A DNA stretch of 64,000 bases from Chlorocebus sabaeus (taxonomy: Eukaryota > Chordata > Mammalia > Primates > Cercopithecidae), in NCBI RefSeq assembly GCF_047675955.1, contig NC_132910.1, positions 113,133,143-113,197,142 of the forward strand, written 5' to 3'. Below the pieces are notes generated by a model. The model worked only from the letters and a program-made list of their open reading frames with translations, had not been told where the DNA came from and searched no databases. Positions 20,951-33,459 of this stretch are shown here, piece by piece. Each line of letters opens with the position of its first letter. The first letter of the stretch is position 1. The position numbers and the translations under genes were made by a program.

Positions 20951-21544
20951 AGTGTGAGCTTCATTAACATTTGTGAGTTGTATAAAAGACCCTAGATAAA
21001 TGCTTTTCAGAAGCAGCCTCCCTACAAACTGTATTAAGGATTTTGTCTTTTTTTCACAATGGTTTTGCAATTAGCCTCTGACCATGAAGATGGAAGCTCT
21101 GTTTCGGTTTGTAGAGCTCACCGCTTTCTCCCAAGTTTAGTCAATCTGGACAGAGGGCTGGCAATATGGATGGAAAGGCACTCCTACAGACAAAGATTTT
21201 AAAGGGTTTGTAGGTGTAGGACAGGTCAAGTGTTAGCAACAATTACCATCTCTTACGATAGACTATTTAGTAGTTGTGAAAAAATGATTACTTCTAATTT
21301 GTATTTTTCTAAATTTCCCAGGTAATTTTTGTGCATTCTGATGTCTAAACTAAGGTATTTTAGCAACTGATATCTGAAGGCAGGTTGTTCCTCAATTGTT
21401 TAACTCATTTCATAAGGACTGTGTGAAATCCTTTTTGACCATGTTGGTATTGACACGTAATACTTGATGTATTCTCGGGGTTCATCAAGTTCTCTTTGCA
21501 AGGCTATGTATCTTTGTAAATTCTAATTGTACCACTAGAAAAAG
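20951..21544. other. Unassigned DNA
   Basis: No gene or clear repeat seen. Confidence 0.4.
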
Positions 21545-21665
21545 TATGGGTTTTGTGAATAGGCAGATCTGGCTTTGAATGCACGGTATGGCTCACTGTG
21601 TTATTTAGAACAACTTATGTATTCTCTATGATAAGTACTCTTCAATTTAAAATTAAGTTAAAATA
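21545..21665 (+). repeat. MIR fragment
   Basis: 'ggcagatctggctttgaatg' followed by 'actgtgttatttagaacaac' fits the MIR core in sense. Diverged. Confidence 0.5.
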
Positions 21666-21831
21666 GTCACGTTCAGTTTTGAGATCTATATACAATGGTT
21701 TTACATATTTCATTGGTGGAAACTGAATAAAGCATACACAGAATTCTGTTGTACTTTGAACTTCTTACAACTGCATGTGAATCTACAAATATTCTTGGTA
21801 AAAATTTCAATTAAAATGTATATATTTTGTC

Positions 21832-22135
21832 TTTTTTTTTTTTTTTTTTTTTTAAAGACAGAGTCTCTGTCGCCCAGGCTGAACTGCAGTGGCATGATCT
21901 CGGCTCACTGAAGCCTCTACTTACCAGCTGCAAGGGATTCTCCTGCCTCAACCTTGCTAGTAGCTGAGATTACAGGTTTACGCCACTATGCTCAGCTAAT
22001 TGTCTTTTGTATTTTTAGTAGAGATGGGGATTCATCATGTTGGCCAGAGTGGTCTCAAACTCGTGGTCTCCAGTGATCTACCCGCCTGGGCCTCCCAAGG
22101 ACTGCGATTACAGTAGTGAGCCACCATGCCTAGCC
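21832..22135 (-). repeat. Alu, full length, minus strand
   Basis: A T run, then 'agacagagtctctgtcgccc' through 'gtgagccaccatgcctagcc'. Flanks TATATTTTGTCTT (21821) and TATATATTGTCTT (22136) are a 13-bp target duplication with one mismatch. Substitutions suggest an AluS or older copy. Confidence 0.95.
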
Positions 22136-22148
22136 TATATATTGTCTT

Positions 22149-22690
22149 AACGTATCAAAAATATTCAATGAAATGCTGATTCTTTCTCCAAAAATCAACA
22201 CCTTTTGATTAAAACCCATATGTGTTAATTTTTTTTGTACAGTTACCCAAGAAAAACACTTTATAATAAACAAGGAAAATATAGGACCACGTTACCTTAA
22301 TTTTAAAGAAAGTGTGTATACGTGTACATATATAGTCACTTTGAGCATTCAACTTGGAAATTCTTCTCCTGTTAAAATTTTATAACAAATTTTGATAAAA
22401 ATGAACTACAAAAAAGTAAATGCATGAATGGTCTTTGCTACAATTTATTTTAGCAATGGCAAAAATTACTAAGAAATATGCAACTATCTCTATTAAACCA
22501 CATTCTTGTCTAGGCTCTAGTTTAGAAAAATGCTTTTAAAAGACTGGGTTTACCCTGGATTGAGAGGTAAGAATGGTGATTTATTGATTTTTACTCAGAG
22601 TAAGTTATGTAATCATGCTAGTTTTCCTTTGTAGTTTAGTCACTGCCTAATCCTCTAGTTGTTTCTGTGAGCTACCTAATAGCCACTAAT
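22149..22690. other. Unassigned AT-rich DNA
   Basis: No gene or clear repeat seen. Confidence 0.4.
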
Positions 22691-22702
22691 AAATCCTTAC
22701 TG

Positions 22703-23017
22703 GGGTCAGGCACGATGACTCAAGCCTGTAATCCCAGCACTTTGGGAAGCCGAGGAGGGCAGATCACCTGAGGTCAGCAGTTCAAGACCAGCCTGGCAAG
22801 CATGGTGAAACCCCATCTCTACTAAAAATACAAAAATTAGCCAGGTGTGGTGGCAAGGACTTGTTAGCTGAGCTACTCAGGAGGCTGAGGCAGGAGGATT
22901 GCTTGGACCCAGGACACATAATTACAGTGAGCCAAGATTGCACCACTGCACTTCAGCCTAGGCGATAGACACTCCGTCTTAAAAAACAAACAGACAAAAA
23001 ACATAAAATAAATAAAT
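22703..23017 (+). repeat. Alu, full length, plus strand
   Basis: 'gcctgtaatcccagcacttt' and a right arm ending with an A-rich (AAAT)n tail. Target duplication AAATC(C/T)TTACTG before (22691) and after (23018). Right-arm text is disturbed near 22860-22925. Confidence 0.94.
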
Positions 23018-23029
23018 AAATCTTTACTG

Positions 23030-24389
23030 AGTGTTGGCCTGGTTGCTTTATTTGAAAACATATATAGAAAAAGTAATCTCAATACACATACGCGAGAACT
23101 AGAGAGCATCTTTAGCTTCTCTCATTTTTTTTTTTTTCTTCTTTTTTCATTTATTTTCCTATAAGTTCAGGGTCAATATAGCCAACGGGGCCAAATTTAA
23201 AATAGTCCATTCCTACAGTTTGCTGAATTTAAGAACTCTTTCCCCAGAGTGTACATTTTCTAATTAGTAAATTAAAAACAATGAATTTTACAGTTTAGAT
23301 TAACTTCTCACAAATTTTCCTTTTGGAAGGGTGTAGTATTGCTTTCACAAAGTAAAAGTTGCCTTTGCTCCTCAAGTTAAGGTATCTGATATGGGGAAAC
23401 TGATTGTGTTTCTGACTAATGATGGGAGTTAATAGTTAAAATCTTAACTGGCTTCCACAATTTTAAAGAAAACATCTTGTTCCATTTAACTTATTCATTA
23501 TTTTAATTCAAAAGAGTTTCAAAATTCAAGAAAAGAGGTATGCTATTTATTTGATACCTCTCAAAATGCTCAAACACATGTCAAATAACCCCAAGTATTT
23601 TATGGTACATACGGACAATATATATGAAGACTATATTTTTGTATGTATTCTGAGAGTATTATTATACATCAGGACATATTTGTGGATAGTCAGTAAAATA
23701 AACCTTGAATTCTTAATTCAAAGTCTGGTATTAATTTGTTTGGTTTACTAGAACTTGAGTTTCATTGTGGCCTCCAGTAAAATTAAACTTGGATGCTAAA
23801 AATTAATTCGTATTACATAAGTGAATTAATTAAAGAAGTTAAAAGTGTTAGAGGAACTGTGTCCGGTGTTGTTGTATTTTATTCAACCATAGCTTACCAT
23901 GCCCCTGAGTGTTTTCATGGAATACCACTTTCAGGATCCTACTGGAGAGGCAAGTAGCAATATGACAAAACATACTTTTACTGGTTGTTATGTGTAGCCT
24001 GGGGATGTAGGTGGGAGATTAGGCTACTGAACAGGGTTTCCTGAGTTCAATGGAGTTGGTAAGATTCTTAGGTAGCAGAGGCTAAAAGTTGTCTGTCAGA
24101 GGCAATGTAGAATGGAAAAATGGCAATACAAATTGTCTAATTATAAAACCTTTTAAGAGAGTGTTGATGGCATCCAGAGGACATTTACTACTACATTTTT
24201 AAATCATAGGCCTGGATACCTGACTAAGGCTATGATGATAGTTAGAGTCCCTCTGTTAGAAATAAAGTTCAGAGTCATAAAGAAAAACAGCAAATAAAGG
24301 ATTTCTCAGCAAAGCAAATTTACTTTTGAACGGAAGGGTGCTTCTCATCGGGCTGGCTGCCATGAGAGCATCCTGAACAAAGGAGAGTA
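23030..24389. other. Unassigned DNA
   Basis: No gene. A T-rich run at 23119-23145 may be a repeat tail. Other text is not assignable by eye. Confidence 0.4.
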
Positions 24390-24404
24390 GAAGCTTTTAT
24401 TTTT

Positions 24405-24721
24405 TTTAATATTTATTTATTTGAGGGAGTTTCACTCTTGTTGCACAGGCTGACACTTGCTGCACAGGCTGAAGTACTATGACAGGATCTTGGTTCACCA
24501 CAACCTCGGCCTCCTGCGTTCAAGCAGTTCTCCTGCCTCAGCCTCCTGAATAGCTGAGATTACAAGCATGCACCACCATGCATGACTAATTTTTATTTTT
24601 AGTAGAGACGGGGTTTCTTCATGTTGGTCAGGCGGGTCTTGAACTCCCGACCTCAGGTGGTTCGCCCACCTCAGCCTCCCAAAGTGCTGGGATTACAGGC
24701 GTGAGCCACCACGCCTGGCCT
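24405..24721 (-). repeat. Alu, minus strand, with small internal duplication
   Basis: It ends 'gtgagccaccacgcctggcc'. The 15-bp flank gaagcttttattttt occurs at 24390-24404 and 24722-24736 without mismatch. Near 24443-24473 the text ttgcacaggctgaca is followed by a near copy (ctgcacaggctgaag), a short tandem duplication. Confidence 0.95.
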
Positions 24722-24736
24722 GAAGCTTTTATTTTT

Positions 24737-27194
24737 AACTCAACTCTTAACCCTGTGTCCTTTTCTCATTGGCTGGGGTTGGACTGCACAATCTAAAGTA
24801 GACTCGATTGGCTAAACATTTAAACTTTTGTAGATAAGGTGGGTGTGTAATGGGAGACAGGGGAGAAGAGGAAGAGTCATCTACAGAGGACTGGAGAGCC
24901 AGTCTATTTTCAAATAAGGAATGGAATGTGAGTTGGGACTGTGGCATGTCTGGGCGTGTAGTAAAATCAGAAGAAAAGGAGAAGAAATGTGGTGGGGGAG
25001 GTGGTACTTGGAATTAGAGAATAAGAAGTTGATTAGGCTGTTTGAAGAGAAACCTTGCCATATCTCACACCCTCTGTTTTCCACCTGTGAACCACAAACA
25101 CTGAGGGTTCTTTGAGGGAATTGGAGTCTGCATACTTCTGAGAAGGATCCTGCTATCAAGTTTAATGTATAAATATTGGTATGCTAATAAGTGGATTTTT
25201 AGCATGAATCTGCCTCTTGATCAATACATTGAGACCCCAAATTCATACAATGGTTAATTTTCAACTGAGCATGAGTTGGAATAGATATTTACACAAATGT
25301 AAAATTCATTCGTTGGTTCCATGATCCACGGCATAAAGAAACTTTTGGTATAAAGAGCCAAGAATATGTGCTTAGAAATTCCTTATCAAACAAACAAGCA
25401 GGCCTAGTGCCCTACCCTGGGGCAATCATAGTGTCAGAATCACATCCAAGATTTAAAAGTTTTAGAGTGGTTATGCCTATAATACCATCATTTAATCTAC
25501 CTATTTGGATTCTGAAAGAGATTGATAGGTCTTAAAAGATAAAAGTGGATTATCATAAACTTAATAAAGTGGTATTTCAAATAGCAAATTTGTCAAGTGT
25601 CAGTTCTTTGCATACTGTAATTCAGTCTAGATAGACACTCATTATCATAATTCCATAGGACTTCAGAACATGTTGCTACAGAGAGGATTCTATAAAAACA
25701 AGCCGGGCTTTCACAGTAACGTATTTGATTATAAAACAGAAGTGGTAGAGAAAAGAATTATCTTTACATGGGTCCTAAAGGAACACTTAAATTGCGTATA
25801 TTCCCAGTGTGTCTATTCCTACCTCACCACTATACTTCTCATTTCACTAGAAGAAATTACTTTAGATCTGTTGACTGAAAATGAGTATAATTGATGATGG
25901 TTTACAGGTAGCTCTACTCATGGTTGTCAGCAACCAGAAAGGATAGCCCCCAGTTCAGTGGTGGCCTGAAGGAAAATGAAGAAAGGTGAATTCCTGTGGG
26001 AAATTTAGTTCCATTTCATGGTCTATTTTATTTGGAAATTATAAGCACCTAAATTATTTTAAATACTAAGCTTCACTCCCATTGGGGATTTTCATAAAAA
26101 TATTGATGTGATCATCTCATCAAAATTTGTTGATAGAAATAATGCTAAATATAGTTACTTTATATATTGAGTTGATGTTATACAGTGAATTGGAGGCAGT
26201 TAAATCCATGGCTTTATTTACTTTTTATGATTCCAGCAGTTATTTTAACCTTGGAATTCACTGAAAAAAATTAAAATTAACCATTATGTTTAATTTTAAC
26301 AATTTTATTGAAGGTGTAGGTGAGTATAATGTTACTTCAAAACTTTTGCCTTTATATGCATCATTAAAATAATCTATACTAGAAAAAGATTAAATATTAC
26401 TTACATCTCAGCTATGTTTTCAAATATATGACATTATAGCAGGAAGTGCAAGTACAATATAAACAAAAGCCAGATTATGAGGGTTAATAAAGGTATAACT
26501 TTACTTGATAAAAATATTGTAGTTTTAAAAGATTACCAGAGAACAATTGTTTTTCAAAAGATGACCCACCATAGAAAAAGAAGTACATCAATCCATTACT
26601 TAGTTTTAATATCATTCTCTCTTGTTCAATATAGAAAGCCATTTTTAGAATGTTAGACCAAAGAACATTCTTTCAATTATCAACATGAAAAAAAGAATGA
26701 TTTGTTCTTATTAAACTTGGGTTGTTAAGACAGAATTATTCATAGTGCATTATTATAAGGCACCTCAGGGGCATTTGCAGCATACAAGCAACAGAATAAA
26801 CTTATTTTGCTTGCTTCTGGCTTCTGTGTTATGTTCCCATAGAAGCAAATAAAAAGCTTTCAAATCACTTGTTTTTCGTAATTCATTCAGCCTATTTTCA
26901 TAAATCACATATAAATAAGAAGTCAGATACCTTTAAACTCATGAAGAAAAATCCTTCCATAGGTTTATATAGGGCCCAGAAGGAAGGCAATCTATTTGTG
27001 CCGTAAGTGAACAATTGTTTTATTCCTTTCATATAACTCGGCTCTTACACTCATGGTGTGCAGTAAGCTCTGCAGCTAAACACAGATTTCAGTCACTGGC
27101 ACATATACTAATAGTCCACATTTAAGTGCTACATTTGGTCAAGACATAACCACAATTCAAGCAGAAAATAAAGAAAACCTCTGAGCGATGATAC
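24737..27194. other. Unassigned DNA, longest plain stretch of the middle part
   Basis: No gene. Overlapping short open frames near 24747-25159 on both strands show no recognisable motif. AT-rich without obvious repeats; very old repeats could be missed by eye. Confidence 0.35.
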
Positions 27195-27440
27195 TGTTGT
27201 CTAGTTGTTAAGTGAGCAAGCCTTGGAGCTAGAATTTCTGAGGTTCATTCTCTCCCCACTACCAACCAGTTTCTTTAACCCAGGCAAGTTATTTATCCTC
27301 TCAGACTTAATCTTCTCTTCTGTAAAGTAGGAAAAATAATAGCCCCTACTTCAAAAGGTTTTGGTGAGGATTCAGTGGGTTAATGTATATTAGGAAGTTG
27401 AGACAGAGATCAATACATATTAGAAGTCTGTCTGATTTTC
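27195..27440 (+). repeat. MIR, nearly complete
   Basis: 'caagccttggagctagaatt', 'caggcaagttatttatcctc', 'ctgtaaagtaggaaaaataa' and 'gaggattcagtgggttaatg' follow the MIR consensus in order. Confidence 0.85.
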
Positions 27441-27990
27441 TATTAAATTCTGTAGAATGAGATTTAAAAGAAGAAACCAAGCTATCATTTTAAAAATCAG
27501 TATGTGTGTCAGCATGCTATCTGAAGACCCTGATGTAAATACTGTATAATAATAAAAGTATACTCTCTTATTTATGAAATTTTCTGCAAAAAAATTCAGA
27601 GTTTAAGTCCTTGTGGTGTCATGAGCATGCTTAGTTTAAAATGTTGCTGAATTATTCATGATAATTGAAATTGTTGATGCTTTGTTAAAATAAGAATGCA
27701 TCCTAGTTTTACAGTAATCAGTACAGCTTTTGTTATTTATTAATAAGCCTCATTGAGTCAATAACCAAAACAAGGAAAATTAAATGATAGACTTACTGCA
27801 GGTTTTATCATCCTCAAGATTGTTCCGTAATTGCCAAAATATTACTATGGAGATGAGAATGATTTCACATAGGCCTGCTTTTAATGATCTGGATATGCTC
27901 TTTACTGAGAATTCTACTGGTTTTGTAGATGTCTGATTATACTCATTTTATATGCATACATATGTATATATACATTTATATTTATATATA
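27441..27990. other. Unassigned AT-rich DNA
   Basis: No gene seen. A TA-rich run precedes the Tigger element. Confidence 0.4.
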
Positions 27991-27992
27991 AA

Positions 27993-28319
27993 CAGTCGCT
28001 AATTGCTTAAGGTTGAGGATATGTTTTGAGAAATGCATCATTAGGTGGTTTCATCGTTGTACAAACATCACAGAGTATATTTACACAAACCTAGATGTCA
28101 CAGCCTACTACACACCTGGGCTATATGGTAGAGCCTATTGCTCCTAGGCTACAAACCTGTACAGATTACTGTGCTTAATACTATAGGAAATTGGAACACA
28201 ATACTAAACATTTGTTTATCTAGGCATATACAGTAAGAGTATGGTATTATAATCTTTAGGGACTACTGTCGTTCATGCAGCCCATCCTTGACCAAACATC
28301 ATTATGTGGTGCATGACTG
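27993..28319 (+). mobile_element. Tigger-type non-autonomous DNA transposon (MER2-like)
   Basis: It begins cagtcgctaattgctt and ends gtggtgcatgactg, terminal inverted repeats of the Tigger group, followed by the TA target. Internal text ('cacaaacctagatgtcacag', 'aggctacaaacctgtacaga') is shared with the left part of 36931-38121. The left TA has become AA. Confidence 0.8.
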
Positions 28320-28321
28320 TA

Positions 28322-29070
28322 TATACGAAGGCGATATCTGTCCTACACATATCTTTCCCAAGAGTACATGTTTATTTAGTTTTGTGGGTTCAAAGAGGGC
28401 AGCGTAATTTCAGTGGGAGGGAAGGAGGTTAATAAAGAACTCATGCTTGCCAATGATCATTGATAAACAATATTCTAGAGTGGATAACCTTAAATACATT
28501 CTTATCTTCTCAACTACCATTGTGTGAAGTCTATCAGCACTCACAGTGTCAATGCTGCAATAATTGGGGACACTTAGGAGGTGTTAGCATTCTGTAATAG
28601 CTGACCTCTAAGAACAATGGCCAAAGTAGGCTATATGTTGTTTTAGGGATAATTTGGAGATATCAGCTTGTGGAGAGAAAATTATTCTAGAGTCTAACTT
28701 ATTCAAGTGGGGAAATAATTGGAGGATGACTTTGAGGACTAACAGGGCTCACTGTGAATTGTGACTGGACTAGAATTCTGTCTGTCTTCTATATGCTCCC
28801 ACTGGAATTTATGAGAAGATTAGCTTTTATTAGTCCTTTGATATAATAATTAGTTTAGAAGTATAATCTAATTACTTTTTATTTTCTATTTGTACTATTT
28901 TATAGGCCAAGAAAAAAGGCTTTATATGTAAAATACAGTACACAGTGGCATGTTATCTTGTCCCTTTAATGAGAAAATTTGCAATATTTCACCAGTAAGT
29001 ATATTTCTTAAAGGTTTCTAGTAGATATCATTTGCGATAAGATTGTATTTGTCTATTCTAAAAGTGCTAC
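28322..29070. other. Unassigned DNA
   Basis: No gene or clear repeat seen. Confidence 0.4.
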
Positions 29071-29074
29071 ACTG

Positions 29075-29245
29075 CTGGGTAATTTTACAAACATTATTTC
29101 ACTTACTTGTCACAGCAGTCTGTATAATTACCCCTAATTTCCAGAAGAAATAAATGAGACTCAGAAAGATTTGATGAACATCAAAATTATGAAACTATTA
29201 GTGGGGTTTGAAATCAAACCAAGCGGCAAAAAGTTCATGAACTTT
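29075..29245 (-). repeat. MIR fragment
   Basis: 'aaataaatgagactcagaaa' and 'gtggggtttgaaatcaaacc' are antisense MIR-type text. Confidence 0.5.
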
Positions 29246-29474
29246 TTGTGTAATACAAAGCTTCTTACTCCATTTTTCTATTTTCTCTTGTCATTCATTA
29301 TTAGAATTTTAGATCTGCCCATGGTGCTGCATGTACCTTAGTCCCTTGCTTCTTACTGCTTCTAGCTTTCAATAGTATTTACCCATCAGTTATCTATGTT
29401 ATCTAGAGATAGACACTGCCTTTAAATCCTGTTCATGTCTTCTCAGGTCCTTTGAAAATTCCCTCACCCCCACC

Positions 29475-29833
29475 TGTATTAGTCTGTTCTCAGGCTGCTG
29501 AAAAAGACATACCCCAGACTGGGTAGTTTATAAAGAAAAAGAGGTTTAATGGATTCACAGTTTCCATATGGCTGGGGAGGCCTCACAATCATGGCAGAAG
29601 GTGAAAGGCACATCTTACATGGTGGCAGACAAAAAAATGAGAACCAGAGTGAAAGGGGTTTCCTCTTATAAAACCTTCATATCTCGTGAGACTTACTCAC
29701 TACCACGAGAACAGTATGGAAGAGGCTGCCCTTGTGATTCAGTTATCTCCTACTGGGTCCTTCCCACTACATGTGGGAATTATGGGAGCTACAATTCAAG
29801 ATGAAATTTGGGAGGGGACATAGAACCATATCA
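29475..29833 (-). mobile_element. Solo MaLR LTR (MST/THE1 type) with perfect target duplication
   Basis: It starts tgtattagtctgttctcagg and ends atagaaccatatca. The text 'atggctggggaggcctcaca' and 'tctcgtgagacttactcact' is typical of MST/THE1 LTRs. CCACC lies on both sides (29470-29474 and 29834-29838). A small open frame inside (29568-29804) is a repeat by-product. Confidence 0.9.
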
Positions 29834-29859
29834 CCACCCAACGGAAACAATACTCAGGA

Positions 29860-31330
29860 GTTGTATCCCAGAATTGTAAAGTATATACATGCTTAGCTTC
29901 CCTAAATATTGTCAAAGTTTCATTTTCTTCACAGTCTTGTCATCAGTAGGTTGTATCCACATTACTTTGACATATTAACTTACACTTTGGTCTGATTACT
30001 TAGAAAGTTTGCATGACTATTTGGGTTATAATTTTGTAAACTTCCTATTCATCTCTTTGCCAGTTTTAGTATTGCAATGTTTCTTTCCATTGTTCATTAA
30101 CTAGGAAGTGTCAAAATTTATACCATTAATCTTCTGTTAGTTTCAGATATTTAGAAATATCTTTCACTGGTTATTTATTTATCTGTAATCTTTGGTTATG
30201 ACTGTTTATAAAGACACAGTTTTCATTTTTTGTGTGTAGTCAAATCTCTCTTTTTATTTTCTTGTTTGTGCTTTATAGGTCTTATTTAAGAGGTTTCTTG
30301 AGCCCTTGCTGAGAAAAAAAAAAAAAATCTTACCTATTGTTTTCTATCATCTTAGACTTATTATTTCTTGCATCTTCGTGGCATTAATACATGTCAAGTG
30401 CAACATTATTTGGAATAAATTGGTAACATAGCTGTACTCTTCTCTGCAGAAAGAGTTGCTATTTTTCTCAACACTACTTTCTATGCGGCACAGTCTTTCC
30501 CTATTTGTTATAAACCATTTTCTATTATCTCTCTCTCACATACAACATATATTTTTGTGCCTTCTATTTCATTATCTTAGTCAAGTTTTTTGTTCTTGCA
30601 CCAGTACTAAACTGTGCAAGTACTATGGTTTCTTAGTACTTTCAGTATCTGTCAGTGAAATTACCCTAAGCCTCTTTTTGAAAGTTGATTTATATGTAGT
30701 TTCAAACAAGAAACTGCTATATTAAGGTGCATTGGCAAGACTGCAACACCTGCATCAGAATACTTTCACATCCAAGTTAGCATTAGATTACCACATTGTC
30801 TCAGAATACCCAGCTGAAAAACTTACTTTGATTGTATGAATAATATGAATTATTTTGGAGACAGTGAAAAGGTTGGATATAAAATGTAGCTATCCGTCCT
30901 GTACTTGGTATGCTTTTCCATTTACTTAAATCTATTTTTGTTACTTTTTTATAATTTTAATTTTCTCTATAACAATGCTAGCTCTTTATTTTGGTTCCTA
31001 AGTATTTTAATTTTTGATGTTAATGTGAGTAATATTTCTTTTATGTAACATTTATGAGTTGACTATTGCTGCTATAGCGAAATGCTATTGATGGGCGTAA
31101 GCTGGTGTTTCATCTAGGCACATTCATGAACTTTCTCATCCTATTATTCTCTCGAGTTCTCTTTTTAGATTGTCATATTGCATTTGAAAACTTTCTTCTC
31201 TTGTTATCGTCATGCTTCTTATGCATTTTTGTTATAGCTTTATCCTTCCCCTTCAATAATCTGTTAAACATTAGAGGAAATAGTAAAGTTTCACTGATAA
31301 TGTATTAAATTAAATATATTAATAGAAATT
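29860..31330 (-). repeat. Old L1 ORF2 region, minus strand
   Basis: Long diverged antisense L1 text. Landmarks are 'ttataggtcttatttaagag' (30280), 'tcttgcaccagtactaaact' (30590) and 'atccttccccttcaataatc' (31240), in L1 ORF2 order. Frames are broken. Confidence 0.6.
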
Positions 31331-31761
31331 TTCCCATAGTCTTTCCATTATGTATATTGTTGGCTATATCAATCAGTAATATACATTTAGCAAAATTATA
31401 TACCACATATTCCTAGTATTCATAAATTAAATAGTAGTTTATTTCATTATATTTAACAAGTTAACAAAATTAGTTGAATAGTTTTCCACTTTTTATTTTT
31501 TCCCCATGGTTACTTAAACTCTTATTGAGATAATGTTTACTTGTTCATCATACATTTGATAGAGGTCACCTCTAATGTCATGTACAAGAAATAAAATAGC
31601 TTCAAAATATTAAAGCAATAATAAAATATTAAATTGAACTTGTTACTACTTTTCTTAAAAGTTATGTAAAGAACACAATAAATAAGCCAAAATAAATAAT
31701 TGAATAATCCAGGTATAAAACTTTAAGCAATGGGTATATAGAGAACTATATATATATATGT
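31331..31761. other. AT-rich unassigned DNA
   Basis: No gene. A TA run lies directly before the AluY insertion. Confidence 0.4.
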
Positions 31762-31762
31762 A

Positions 31763-32079
31763 GCCGGGCACGGTGGGTCACGCCTGTAATCCCAGCACTT
31801 TGGGAGGCCGAGGAGGGCAGATGACAAGGCCAGGAGATCAAGACCTTCCTGGCTCAGAGATGGTCACTAGAGATGGTGAAACCCCGTCTCTACTAAAAAT
31901 ACAAAAAATTAGCTGGGTGTGGTGGCGGGCGCCTGTAGTCCCAGCTACTCGGGAGGCTGAGGCAGGAGAATGGCGTGAACCCGGGAGGCGGAGCTTGCAG
32001 TGAGCCAAGGTTGTGCCACTGCACTCCAGCCTGGGTGACAGAGTGAGACTCTGTCTCAAAAAAAAAAAAAAAAAAAAGG
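31763..32079 (+). repeat. AluY with small internal insertion
   Basis: 'ggagaatggcgtgaacccgg' and gagcttgcag are AluY marks. A poly-A tail of about 20 closes it. Near 31850-31880 an extra stretch contains agagatggt twice, not in the Alu consensus. It inserted in a TA-rich target (tatatatatg on both sides). Confidence 0.95.
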
Positions 32080-32279
32080 AGAGATATATATATGCAGAAA
32101 ATGCACATTTGCATTTGCATTACGTTCCAATGAAAATTTTAATGTTTACCACAAAATAATCTACAAAACAAGTCTTATTTTTCTCAAAGAATCAACGTAC
32201 GCCCTTTATTTACAATGTAATAAATATAGATGTTAACAAGTTTTTAAAATATTGCGAAGAATATAACATTTCTGCAAAC

Positions 32280-32840
32280 TAAATGAAATACAATTTACTA
32301 TTTGGTTAAAAAAAGCAAATTATAAGGGAAATTAAAAATATAGCTAAATGGCAATGAAAACAGATGTCAAAATCTGCATTTAAAAAAGTACATAGAATTT
32401 TGTAGCTTAGACACATGAGAAAACAAATTAGAGAAATAAAATAATAAATTGGCAAGCATTCAAGGTGAAAGAAAAATGGAGAAAGTTAAAACAAGGAATA
32501 AAATAATGAAAATTATAAACATGAATGTTATAAAAACCAACAATATGTAAATGAGACTTACAGCAGTTTTTTCTCAAAGTTAATGAGAAGGATAAACTTC
32601 TAGCAATGTTGACGGAGAATAAGGAAGGGGAAAATATGTGAATGAAAAGAACTAAATACTTACTAATAATAAATATTTAGAACAATAATTACAAAATAGT
32701 ATAAATGTCTACATGCTAGTTTTGTAACATAAAGAAAATGGAAGAATTTTTAGAAAACATATAATATGCTAAAACAGCACGAAGAGAATTAAGAAACTTC
32801 AATAGGCAGATGTACACTAAGCAATATAAAATGAAATAAA
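32280..32840 (+). repeat. Old L1 ORF2 fragment, plus strand
   Basis: A-rich text with 'gagaaagttaaaacaaggaa', 'acttctagcaatgttgacgg' and 'gaatttttagaaaacatata' follows L1 ORF2 order. Strongly diverged. Confidence 0.5.
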
Positions 32841-32888
32841 AGATCCTTCTCTTTATTTTCTTCAAACTAATTTGACACATGCAACTTA

Positions 32889-33454
32889 TGGTAGACAGAA
32901 TAATGGCTCCCAAAGATGTCCAAGACCTAAGTACCAGAACCTGTGAATTTGTAACTTTATATTGCAAAAGAGCGTTGCTTAATAATCAGCTGACCTTCAG
33001 ATATGGAGATTATCCTCCATCATCCAGTGGATCCAGTGAAATAAAATGGGCCTATGAAAGTGGAAGAGGAAGAATAGGACTTAATTAGATAGAAACAACA
33101 ATGAAAAAAAGGCAGAAGAGGTTCTAAATTTGACAGGGACTCGACCCACCATTGCTGGCTTTGAAGCTGGAGAAAGATCATGAGCCAAGGACTGTCAGTA
33201 GCCTCTAGAACTGACAGGAAGTCAGGAAACGGAACGCAGTTCCACAACTGCAAGAAACTGCTATCTGCCAGCAGTCCAAACGAACAAGGCTCCCCTAGAG
33301 CTTCCACAAAAGAAAGTAGCCCAGCCAAAACCATGAAGTTAGCCTCGTGGAAACTCTGTTGGATTTCTGAACTACAAAATTCTACGACAGTAAGTTCGTA
33401 TTGTTTCATTAAGTTTATAATAATATTTTATAGTGGCAATAACAAACTAATACA
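32889..33454 (+). repeat. MLT1-like MaLR LTR
   Basis: It starts tggtagacagaataatggct and ends 'caataacaaactaataca'. The landmark 'cctgtgaatttgtaacttta' and the closing 'tactacaaaattc'-type region fit a MaLR LTR in sense. Opposite-strand open frames of 129 and 105 codons inside it are by-products. Confidence 0.65.
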
Positions 33455-33459
33455 TGATC

